Positions 52,935 through 61,902 of a stretch of 64,000 nt of DNA are shown one piece after another. The notes beneath the pieces are model-generated. The model worked only from the letters and a program-made list of their open reading frames with translations. It had not been told where the DNA came from and ran no database searches. The translations under genes and the position numbers were made by a program. Position 1 is the stretch's first letter; each line of letters begins with the position of its first letter. The stretch is from the NCBI RefSeq assembly GCF_964204645.1, contig NW_027437436.1:1-64000 (forward strand), written 5' to 3'. Source of the DNA: Tubulanus polymorphus. Its lineage: Eukaryota > Nemertea > Palaeonemertea > Tubulaniformes > Tubulanidae.

Positions 52935-53261
52935 TTAATCAACAATTTCTAAATCATGATGGCCATCTTCATTTTTTCCATGATAGATTATTTTAAATCC
53001 TTCTAAATCTTTTAATTCCTCTGTACTCAATGAAAACCATTTATCAGGTAAAAATACTTTAAATTCTCGTGATGTACTAACATTACAGTAGCTTAAATTA
53101 GCTGATACTTTCTCTCCATATTTAGTTTTTATCTTTTCTAATTTCAATATTTTATGTTCAATTTCTTTTGTAACATCAATTAACTTTTTTATTTCAAATT
53201 GTTTTTTTGCTGGTTTTATTCTGTTATTTATTGTTGCTAAGAATGCTTTTCTATCTCCCAT
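52935..53261 (-). CDS. Terminal small Polinton protein (108 aa)
   Basis: Starts MGDRKAFLATINNRIK inside the right terminal repeat and reads inward. Charged helix, then REFKVFLPDKWFSLSTEEL and a His/acidic end (GHHDLEIVD). Relatives: the pseudogene at 5,656 and the fragment at 11,214. Its position beside a replication end and its size would suit a DNA-end or single-strand binding protein, but that is inference. Intact. Confidence 0.65.
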   Translation of the reverse strand: MGDRKAFLATINNRIKPAKKQFEIKKLIDVTKEIEHKILKLEKIKTKYGEKVSANLSYCNVSTSREFKVFLPDKWFSLSTEELKDLEGFKIIYHGKNEDGHHDLEIVD

Positions 53262-53346
53262 TTATAAGGAAAACAAATTACTTGTGGTGATGAGTGGTGT
53301 CTAGTACTCTAGTACTCTGGTATGAAAACGCCATCTTCTAATTACT
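53257..53346. repeat. Right terminal inverted repeat (90 bp)
   Basis: Inverse of 36721-36810 with two substitutions and no indel. It holds the ATG of the terminal minus-strand gene (53,259-53,261). Confidence 0.95.
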
Positions 53347-53352
53347 CAGTTC
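53347..53352. other. 6-bp target-site duplication, right copy
   Basis: CAGTTC, identical to 36715-36720. Confidence 0.95.
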
Positions 53353-53464
53353 ACTTAAACAGTGTCTAAATAATTCTATATTACTCCTAGTTTTGATCTG
53401 AATCAAAAGTGGAATCAGAATTGGTTTATTTGCCCTTTGAAGTTCAACCTTGAATTCTACTCAC

Positions 53465-54406
53465 TTTTATAAGCTACGATTCCTCGTTGCTCCAATTCCT
53501 CTGAAATCACAAATAGAAAAGAACGTAATTTAGCAATGAAACAACGATGAAAAATCTGTTAAATTCATTCAATCATTCATTCCTTCATTCATTCATTCAC
53601 GTGGTCATTTGACATGAAAACTCGACATGTGACATGTGAATGCATGTGAATAATTTACGAACATGTCGATGAAGATGTTTTATCTAAGTAAATCAGCAAT
53701 TGACCCTATGAAACGGGTGTAACCACGTACCAGCACATTTTGCGTATAATTTGGAAATATGCACATGTGCTTGTTATATGTTTGTGCAAATGTAACATAT
53801 ATATGACCATTCTATATGTTAATACATTTTTACAAGCATGTGCAAGCATATTTACTTTCATTCATATCAGTGATATATTCAAACGCCTGACAAACTGAAT
53901 TGTGAATTATTCTGTTCATTTCCTCTTCATTTTTTCTCACTTCATTTTCCTCTTGTTTCAGTTTCTCTTTGAGTTCTTTCACTCTTTCCGCTCGTCCAGC
54001 GTACAATTCTAAGAAAAATTTGACTCAGGTTGAATCATTGAAAATGATCCTGCTGATTCTGATGCAATCCATGCATAGACATCTTACCTTTGGTAGATTT
54101 GAAAACTGCAATTCTAAATTTCATTTCTAAAAGAAAGAACATAATTCATGATTACAAGGCAGCATCCGCTACTGGTGACATCGATACTTCTATTTTAGTA
54201 GTCTATTCAAATATCTGAAAGAAATTCTGTGTCTGTTTCTGGCTAATCAGAAAATAGCGAGAAACGACTAGAAATGATCATCTAAAGTGTGTCGCTAATT
54301 GTTAGCTATTTGTTTTTAAGCGTCCGCTTTCATCCCGAGACCACAATAATCATTGGTTGTTACTATTAGTTCTTACCTAAAACATCTCGGCTTATTTCAT
54401 GAATAC
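53465..54406 (-). CDS. Three phase-1 exons right of the Polinton
   Basis: Exons 54377-54406, 53856-54008 and 53465-53500, each with AG acceptor and GTAAGA, GTAAAT or GTGAGT donor and all phase 1-1. The 153-nt exon encodes a clear coiled coil (RAERVKELKEKLKQEENEVR). The 36-nt exon (ELEQRGIVAYK) resembles the exon at 32424-32462 (ELKTRGFLIEE), as if duplicated. A further possible exon (54088-54125) has a non-matching phase. The Polinton separates this group from the micro-exon at 36626. Confidence 0.5.
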
Positions 54407-54940
54407 CTGTAAAATAGTTGAAACAACTAAATCAACGTGTCAGAAACTGATTTTCCCAAAATGCCACATTTTGACAGAAATCCACCCCATAAGGCCCCGA
54501 GCCTCCCTATCGCTTAATAAAAATGTTATTTGCGGATATTGTCAAAGAGCCACTGGAATCATTGGAATCCAATATACATGAACCAAAACATAGTTCTTTT
54601 CTCACGCTGTTATTAATTTTCAGAAAAAGATACAGCTCAACTTTCTTGGATGCTGCAGAAAAAGATACAGCTCAACTTATGGATGCTGCAATTTAGTTAT
54701 TTTTGGATCCACCCACTAGAGAAAGGTACGGCTCCTAATAACACGATTGATTTTGAACAGACAGTGGAACCAATGATGCTGCGTGGCTTTTTCGTTTAAA
54801 CATGACTGATTATAATAATCGATGAATTTCGTCGTCTGAAGAATATCGATACATATTGTGACCCAGGAAGAAAGACACTCTAAATATTTGGATGGATATA
54901 TGAAAGCTGTGGGTACTGGAGTGTGTAATGGGTAGCGTAG

Positions 54941-54979
54941 TGTGATCTGTGTGCATTTGTGGCCAGCACACAGATCACA
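54941..54979. repeat. Perfect 13-bp inverted repeat
   Basis: TGTGATCTGTGTG (54941-54953) pairs with 54967-54979 around a 13-base loop. No T-run follows; function unknown. Confidence 0.8.
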
Positions 54980-55553
54980 TTGTTACATGGGGTTTGGTCC
55001 AGGACTCGCGAGATTTTCAACAACAGAGAAGTAACGTGTAATAAATGATGACTTGAATTGCATGACTACCTACCACCCCTCATTATTGTTGGAAAACTAA
55101 ACGTTCGGCACTGACTAAAGATTAGTAATAACATTTTAGAAATGGCCAGAATTTCAACTTAGGTTCTATCTCATTTTTATTTTACAATTGCGATTGGTAT
55201 AATATTTTTTTAAACGGCCGTTAAGGCTTCATGTTTCGTCTGCAATTCACTGTAAATAGTTACGCAACTACGCACATTTCAGTGTTTTTGGCAGCTGTAC
55301 ACTCAATCGGCACCGTTCGTGACTAGCTTCACTGCGGAATTATCATTAATAAACATCGCCATATCACATCATCAACTTATATTGTGCCTTTAAACCCTAA
55401 CAGCCGAAATAATTGAAATGCACACACGATTTCTATCATTGGAAATTGAGAGAGTGGCCATGTTTGTGTTTGCTGCTTCGCGTAAATCCCGCGCGGTGGC
55501 GCAAGCGCGCGGAGTGGGGCCGATACGTCTAGAAAATCTTACTTTAACCATGG

Positions 55554-55662
55554 AACCATGGACTCTAAAACGATTTCGTCTTAGAGTCCATGGTTAAATT
55601 ATAGGTTATTGCACGGTTGAATTCGAAGCGCGTTAACGCCGAGATTTCCACCGTGCAATAAC
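55554..55662. repeat. Two adjacent perfect hairpins
   Basis: AACCATGGACTCTAA (55554-55568) is inverted at 55581-55595. GTTATTGCACGGT (55605-55617) is inverted at 55650-55662. Two independent palindromes 10 bp apart next to a CG-rich stretch (55,480-55,530). Confidence 0.85.
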
Positions 55663-55774
55663 ATACTTAATACGTGGCTCTGAACCAAAACAGATGCTTC
55701 TAACAATCTGATGATATGATCATGAAATGGTATCAAATAAATCAGCTGCAAGCACAAAGATTGTTCACACTTAC

Positions 55775-55843
55775 TTTTATCCCGTTCTGTAGAATGTTTG
55801 TTCCCGATTAATTTCTTCGAACTTGACTCCGATAAAACCGATT
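55775..55843 (-). CDS. Phase-1 exon (23 codons)
   Basis: ATTGTAG acceptor, GTAAGT donor, 69 nt, phase 1-1; encodes SVLSESSSKKLIGNKHSTER. It fits the pattern of the exons downstream toward the NACHT gene and is the most upstream one I can place. An ORF at about 56,180-56,364 (minus) may be a further exon but lacks clear splice sites. Confidence 0.4.
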
Positions 55844-55899
55844 CTACAATTATATGAGTGAAATAACACAGAAGCCCGATGGTACTAAGTCCCAAGTGG

Positions 55900-57629
55900 G
55901 CTCAATGGGTCCAGGGACACCACGCCAACTTAGGAAGTGGCATGGAATGCACAACAATCATAAAATCCTAACATTCAATGCCGTTGGTGATCGTATAAAG
56001 AAGTGAATGACCTAGAAACTCACCACACTGTCTCAAAATTGTGTTATGAGCTACAATCCTGCAATTGACTGGTATAAGTTGAGGTCGTACAGTTGTATGA
56101 ATCATGATCTAGATGTAGACGACCTTGAATGACCTTGAAACTCGATCAGGACGATCGGGGAAAATGTAAAGTTGCCTATATCGGATGGCTCAGGATCACC
56201 TTTACAATTCTCATTTCGGATATATCAGTTCTCAATTCATATTGAACCGCCGTTCCAGCATCAACATCGGCGGTCGATTCAACCGATTCCAGCAATCCGA
56301 TGAGGGCCGTTGAGGGTCCCCAGCGTGTTTTGGCATGGGCTTGTCGGGTTTGGGGAAGTGTCAAATTTTAAACAATCTGGTAATATACCGCATAAAAACA
56401 ATAACTCATATCTATCTGCTAGCAAATGCTATCATCCACAACACTCACACGTCATTATGTATGTGCTACTGCAGTATGTTTTTTTTTTCTCATTGGTTTT
56501 TAATAGCAGGTGTGTTTCTGTTTTTGACAACAATTAATGTTTTAACTAAACATCTTTCCTTTCCCGTACGATTGCCAATATGTTTGTAAATCATTCCCAG
56601 TTTTGATGGGACAAGAAAACAAGGTGTCAATGGGCACTGTTAGATTCAGCGCAGAAGTTATTGAATTGAAGGAGCTAATCATATCCATCCACCATACTAG
56701 ACCATACATTGGTTTAGTAAGGTACTCTATCAGCATATACTTGACATAAAAGGAAGTGCATGTTATAAAAGTATAAGGTAATTAGATTTTAAATAACAAA
56801 CAGTTGTTTATACAAGGAAGAGAAGGTAAAAGCATAACGCATTTTAAGTAGGCCTAATAGATTTTGAAATTAAAAACATGTAATTATCATAAATCATAAG
56901 CCTCCTAATAAGATAATAAGGTTTCGTTAAATCAAAAGCATCTCAGATGTCATATTTAAATTTTTGTTGTTGAAGCTGAAATCAAATCTAGCTGTATCAG
57001 GAAATGAGAAAGTATCCTAAGTTCCATACAAACTCTGCTACCCTGCTACGTAACCGTCTCATCATACATCTTAGCGTCAAGCAGTAGCGCGAAAGAGACG
57101 CAGAAGTCACCAAGACGAATCCACGCAATGACAGGATCGTAGCAGTAAGCCATTATGCGTTCGATTTCAAGTATATACTACACAATATTGGTCGACTTGT
57201 ATGGTGTTTTTAATGCGAATTTAAGTGTTTAAAATTCATCTGCATATCGATACAAACGTTTGTTTCGTTAAGATAACCCAAAATATTTCCAAACAAATCT
57301 TTTTCTATTAAGAGAATATCCTTTATCTAAAGATAAACGGCTCCGCTGATTTTGGTGAGCTTCACTTGTAACTAAAACGAGGGCTCTATCATCACAGCTG
57401 CACAGTAAATACTGCAAACTACGCCGCGCATCGACATGAAATTTTCAGCACAGCACATGAAAAATCCTCGTCAATTTTATTTCTTCTTTTGTAGTTTTCT
57501 TATTGAAGAATTTGATATAATGTATCAGTATATAAAAAGCCTGCTTGTAAATTCGACAGCAAATGTTGTACAATGCCGCTCATATTGATTGTGTCTACTT
57601 TATAGATCAAGATGACGTCACACTACATC
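55900..57629. other. Host DNA left of second element; no gene seen
   Basis: Apart from the doubtful ORF near 56,200 I see no coding signals or repeats. It ends sharply at the palindrome at 57,630. Confidence 0.4.
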
Positions 57630-58035
57630 AGTAATAGGGGTAATAGGCTTTCATACCAAAGGTCGAACGGTCGAGCCCATTAAAAAACAAAATATTAAAA
57701 GTAATTAAAAAACTATAATATATTTTCATAACCGCGTGCATTTTATATCAAAACTAAATATTTATTATAAGATATCAATAATATAAAAAGCATATTGTAT
57801 TAAATCAATTGGTCGCTCCACTTCGCTACCGCTCCGCTCCGCGACCAATTGATTTAATTACAATACACAAATTCAAATAATCAAATATATTCAAATGATA
57901 ATAATTATTCTATTATTCAACTGAAATGCACGCGGTTATGAAAATATATTATAGTTTTTTAATTACTTTTAATATATGTTATTAATGAACTCGATCATTA
58001 AACCTTTGATATGAAAGCCTATTACCCCTATTACT
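57630..58035. repeat. 406-bp terminal palindrome with nested arms
   Basis: Outer arm 57630-57664 is inverted at 58001-58035. A second pair contains CATAACCGCGTGCAT (57,708-57,744 with 57,926-57,959). An inner pair ATTAAATCAATTGGTCGC lies at about 57,798-57,816 and 57,841-57,860 around a CG-rich loop. Unpaired spacers would bulge. The order A-B-C-loop-C'-B'-A' followed by unique sequence is that of a parvovirus-type terminal hairpin. A short palindrome ATTCATATATATATGAAT follows at about 58,044-58,064. Confidence 0.85.
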
Positions 58036-58117
58036 CTTAAAATATTCATATATATATGAATAACATTTAAATCATTGAACTTCTAAAATCAATTTTAATA
58101 AAAAATATAGCATTAAA

Positions 58118-58354
58118 ATGGAAGCAAATAAGTACTACTGCCCAACATGTAATATCGATATAGATAAATCTCAAAAAGCAAGACACAATAAAACTATAAC
58201 ACATTTAGAGAATAAATTGAAACTAGAATATTTACAGTTATATTCAGAACAGTTAACAAAGGGAAAGAAATTCATAGAATTATGGAATAATGATCCAAAT
58301 AATAAACAATATGTTGAGGATACGATGTTTATACTAGAACATGATTCTATTTGA
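58118..58354 (+). CDS. Zinc-finger ORF with HNH-gene tail (78 aa)
   Basis: N-terminus MEANKYYCPTCNIDIDKSQK... is a C2H2-type finger (C..C...H....H) like the 39-residue ORF at 6,039. The C-terminal half (LQLYSEQLTKGKKFIELWN) is nearly the same as the tail of the HNH gene at 60,620-60,700 (LQLYLEQLIKVKKFIELWN). It looks like a fusion or deletion product of two element genes. The first gene inside the terminal palindrome. Confidence 0.6.
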   Translation: MEANKYYCPTCNIDIDKSQKARHNKTITHLENKLKLEYLQLYSEQLTKGKKFIELWNNDPNNKQYVEDTMFILEHDSI

Positions 58355-58890
58355 GCCTATATACATTCAATGTATAGAGCTATAGAATAAATCTATAAAT
58401 TCACAGCTGTTACAGTTGTTACTATAACGACGAGACATTATGACTCATAATATTACAAACTGTGCTGGAACTCTGAATAGAGATGACACATCATAATCAG
58501 AAACGTGTAGAATATTCTAGAAAGGCGCGCCGGAACTAGATGATGTGGTATAATCAACGACGTGTCATTCTAGAAATCGCCCCGGAAATGGACATACGCT
58601 GTAATATTGTGCTCAGGATATTCTATCTTTCGAAACGAAATTAGGAGTTTATAGTTTACAATTATAAATCTAAATGTAAGTACTGTTTGTTGTAGTTATT
58701 AAGGCTATTAAATATGAAACCTTTAAGTGCTTTTGACAACTACAACTTTATACAGTTAATTCTATTTTACGTTAGATAGATAATAACTTGAACTATAATA
58801 AGTTATAATAATTAGAAACGATAGACTTGAAAATATTTATATCATTTAATATCGCGGTTCCTGTTCTACCGCTGATATCTTTTAGTTGAA
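58355..58890. other. Non-coding spacer with diverged ~60-bp repeats
   Basis: Two related stretches around CGTGT...ATTCTAGAAA...GCCCGGAA (about 58,500 and 58,560) and AT-rich DNA. No ORF; probably the upstream region of the gene at 58,895. Confidence 0.4.
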
Positions 58891-58894
58891 TAAA

Positions 58895-59644
58895 ATGTCG
58901 TGTGTATCAAGAAGTACTCTTGATTCTCAGAGGACAACCGAAATGGAAGATGAACCAACCGAAATGGAAGATGAACCAACCGAAATGGAAGATGAACCAA
59001 CCGAAATGGGTGTTGAAGTAAAAGAATCTTTCGATATAGAAGATGAAACGTTAGAAGAAGTTAAAAAACATTTATATTACCATCAAGAAATGACATTAAT
59101 TTTAGAAAAAATTATAGAAAACCAGCAATCAAGCGTAACATCATTACCAAAAAAGCCAACAACCAATGTAGAAATATTGTTAAGACTAAAAGGAACAAAA
59201 ATTAAAAAGAAAATGAGCGGAAATGAGTTAAATGAGTTTTTTAAATCAAAATTATCAATTGAAAAAGATGTAAGTTTTAAAGAAATAGAAGGTATAACAT
59301 CATTTAATGAAATAACTGTTTTATTGAAAAAAAAATATAGAACCTTGTTATTCAAAAAAGCAAAGCATTTATGGGATTATATCATTTTCGGGGATTGTTT
59401 AAATAGGGGATTTTTAATGTTTAATAAACAAACTGCGGGGATTCCTTGGGCTTCTTGGGTTAAAAAATATATAGGTATCAGTGTTGGGCATGAAAGAAAA
59501 TTAAGGAGCGTAGGGAGATTAATTACATATAAAAGATTCAAATTATTAAGTTTGTCATTTAGTGAAGTAATCAGATATATGCCAGAAATTGAAAAAATGC
59601 TTGTCAATGATCCAGAAATTGAAAAGTTCTGGTTGGAATTATAA
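58895..59644 (+). CDS. Unassigned protein with TEMEDEP repeats (249 aa)
   Basis: Start chosen at ATG 58,895 (MSCVSRSTLDSQ). Residues about 13-36 hold three 7-residue TEMEDEP repeats from a 21-bp tandem repeat. Acidic first third, then a conserved-looking globular part with GIPWASWVKKYIGISVGHER and KLRSVGRLITYKRFKLLSLS. The last part resembles helix-turn-helix-like domains seen in virus-like elements, but I cannot name a family. Intact; lies between the finger ORF and the HNH gene. Confidence 0.6.
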   Translation: MSCVSRSTLDSQRTTEMEDEPTEMEDEPTEMEDEPTEMGVEVKESFDIEDETLEEVKKHLYYHQEMTLILEKIIENQQSSVTSLPKKPTTNVEILLRLKGTKIKKKMSGNELNEFFKSKLSIEKDVSFKEIEGITSFNEITVLLKKKYRTLLFKKAKHLWDYIIFGDCLNRGFLMFNKQTAGIPWASWVKKYIGISVGHERKLRSVGRLITYKRFKLLSLSFSEVIRYMPEIEKMLVNDPEIEKFWLEL

Positions 59645-59774
59645 ATCAAATTATGTACAACGACTGAACAACTTGTATAATGTATTGTGTAAATCTGTTT
59701 GGTGAATTTTTATGTTCGGTCGTTTCTATTTCTAGAATGAATATATAATTATGATTAGCGCATGCGCATTGATC

Positions 59775-59800
59775 AAAAGCGCGCACGAATGCGCGCTTTT
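59775..59800. repeat. CG-rich 10-bp hairpin
   Basis: AAAAGCGCGC and GCGCGCTTTT are perfect inverses around six bases, followed by no T-run. It lies 3' of the gene ending at 59,644 and could act as a transcript end signal; unproven. Confidence 0.6.
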
Positions 59801-59945
59801 GCCCAGTGGTATTATTTAGATATCAGGAAATCGAAACTGACTTATCAAAAGCAGCGAGGAATGAAAAAGGATGACGTTGGTTGGTTGAAGAAATGGAAGA
59901 GGATTATAAAATGTTAATCAATTTTAATAAAAATATATATTATAA

Positions 59946-60720
59946 ATGGAGGAACAATCACAAGCTATAAATATAAACAATGATGGTGTAATAAATATAT
60001 GCTATAAGAAATGTAATAAGTGTGAATTGAATAAATCATTAACAGAATTTCATAATCATAAAAAAACTAAAGATGGTAAAAGTTGTTATTGCAAAACTTG
60101 TTATAAACTATATAATAAACAATATCAAGCAAATAATCCAAATTATTCAACACAATATTATATGGATAATATTGAAAAATTCAAAGTTAGAAATAAACAA
60201 TGGAGAGAAAATCACTCAGATTATATAACAGAATATATGAGAGAATGGAGGGATAATAATAGAGAATATTATAAAGCGTATCAAAATAATTATCAAAATG
60301 AAAAATATCAAACAGATTTTAATTACAAATTGAAAAAATGTTTAAGATCTAAAGTATCAAAATTATTCAGTAAAGAAAACCACTCAGTTACACTAACACA
60401 TTTATTGGATTGTTCAGATAAATTTTTTAAATCATGATATAGAATATAATGATAAAATGAATATAAATAATTATGGCAATTATTTTCAAAAAGACCATGT
60501 TTTACCAGTTTCAAAATTTAACATGAATGATGAATACAATAAAAAGTTAATTTGGAATTGGAAGAATTTAAGACCTCTTGAAAAGAAGGAAAATATGATT
60601 AAACATGACAAACTAGATTTACAGTTATATTTAGAACAGTTAATAAAAGTAAAGAAATTTATTGAATTATGGAATTCAACACATAATGAACAATACGTTG
60701 AGTCTTTAATGAGTGGTTAA
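59946..60720 (+). pseudogene. HNH endonuclease, one frameshift
   Basis: ORF 1 (59,946-60,437): zinc-binding CNKCELNKSL...CKTC and a Tyr/Asn-rich repeat region. The frame shifts near 60,425-60,435. ORF 2 continues with KDHVLPVSKFN and WNWKNLRPLEKKENMIKHDK, the His-His/Asn signature of HNH nucleases found in giant viruses and phages. Such enzymes nick or cut DNA and are often mobile themselves. Start context ATATATTATAAATGG. Its tail recurs in the ORF at 58,118. Confidence 0.75.
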
Positions 60721-60944
60721 AGAATAATATATCTCAAATAAAATATAATAAAAATTACATACCTTCAACTATCTACCATTTCTATTATATTTTTAATATT
60801 TTCTTTTCAAAAGAGAATACTTTATATCACAAATAAAAAATACTTAAAAAACAATAACTAATACTAGAATTCTTTAACTTTAACTATCTAGTATCATTTG
60901 AAGAATACTTATAATATTTTTCTTATTAAATTTCTCTAATATAA

Positions 60945-61547
60945 ATGTCAAAGAAATCTAATAAGAATAGTATTGATATTGAAAAAACATTCGATGATTT
61001 GGGTATAAGTGATAATAAAGATACAGTTGTAACTAATTCTATTCAAGTTAATAACAATATAGATTATGAATACTACTTATATTGTAAGCATCATCTTGAA
61101 TTATTAATTGCTGGCGGGAAATCTAAGGACTTCTTAGGAAAAATAATAACTTTTCAAGAACTAGACTCTATGAAACCCGATAAAGTAATAAAATATTTTA
61201 AGATTTATGAAGAGTCAAGATTAGCTAGAATAAATGATTCTATTTCAGATGGTATTGTCAAATGTTATTCAAAATTATGTAACCAGTTAATACCAATTGA
61301 TGATGAAAATAAATTATATAATGATTTGAAAAATGATTATTTAGTTATGACTGAATTACAAAAATGGGTTGGATATGCTTCATTTCAATTAGGATCGGTT
61401 ATGACGTTGATTTCTACTGGAGTTATAACATTTTCGAACATCAAACCTATGGAATATAAATCAGGTAAGAACGAAACAGATATACTACAACAAAACATCG
61501 AAACAGAAAATGAATCAGAACAAAAATTAACTAAAATAAATGAGTGA
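60945..61547 (+). CDS. Conserved Polinton accessory/virion protein (200 aa)
   Basis: Starts MSKKSNKNSIDIEKTFDDLG after CTCTAATATAA. Conserved: VIKYFKIYEESRLARINDSI and LKNDYLVMTELQKWVGYASF, with a hydrophobic SVMTLISTGVITFSNI near the end. Intact homologue of the broken gene at 52,236. The KYY.iYE.R...tDs pattern is widespread in animal Polintons; its function is not established. Overlaps the next gene by 8 bp (ATGAGTGA). Confidence 0.7.
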   Translation: MSKKSNKNSIDIEKTFDDLGISDNKDTVVTNSIQVNNNIDYEYYLYCKHHLELLIAGGKSKDFLGKIITFQELDSMKPDKVIKYFKIYEESRLARINDSISDGIVKCYSKLCNQLIPIDDENKLYNDLKNDYLVMTELQKWVGYASFQLGSVMTLISTGVITFSNIKPMEYKSGKNETDILQQNIETENESEQKLTKINE

Positions 61548-61899
61548 TGGAGTTAAGAAAAAGGCTAGATCCGAGAAACAAATTAAATGGGCAAGAGAAT
61601 TAGGTAAAAGATCATCAGAATTAAAAAAAGCTAAGAAAAAGAAATTAACTGATATAAATGAATCTGATATTGATTCAAATAATAATCCATCTAATTCTTC
61701 TAATGCTGGAAGTAATTATAAATTATATATTACAATTGGATTAGTAACAGTTATTATATTATCCGGTGTAATATATAAATCAAAATTCAAATCTGATGAT
61801 AAAGATGATTCCAATGACAATCGGAAACATATTATACCAGAAAATAAGTCAAATCATAAAGTCATTGAAAATAAATCTAAAATATTATTAATGGATTAA
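61540..61899 (+). CDS. Basic single-span membrane protein (119 aa)
   Basis: Starts MSDGVKKKARSEKQIKWARE; Lys/Arg-rich N-terminal 40 residues, Asn/Ser linker, one membrane span (LYITIGLVTVIILSGVIY), charged tail. The EKQ..WA+ELG+RS..+KK pattern recurs in Polinton proteins. It could contact DNA on one side of a membrane. No counterpart found in the complete element at 36.7 kb. Confidence 0.6.
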   Translation: MSDGVKKKARSEKQIKWARELGKRSSELKKAKKKKLTDINESDIDSNNNPSNSSNAGSNYKLYITIGLVTVIILSGVIYKSKFKSDDKDDSNDNRKHIIPENKSNHKVIENKSKILLMD

Positions 61900-61902
61900 A
61901 AT

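Larger units (their letters stand above)
36721..53346. mobile_element. Complete Polinton/Maverick element, 16.6 kb
   Basis: The termini are 90-bp inverted repeats (36721-36810 and 53257-53346) with two mismatches, starting AGTAATTAGAAGATGGCG. They are flanked by the identical 6-bp target copy CAGTTC (36715-36720 and 53347-53352). AG...CT ends and 6-bp duplications are established Polinton hallmarks. Gene order: zinc-finger/PolB (+), zinc-ribbon protein (-), then a long plus-strand block of virion-type genes, major capsid protein, integrase, packaging ATPase and an accessory protein, and a terminal small gene (-). Several genes carry stops or frameshifts while others are intact. The near-identical ends point to a fairly recent insertion. 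Confidence 0.95.
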
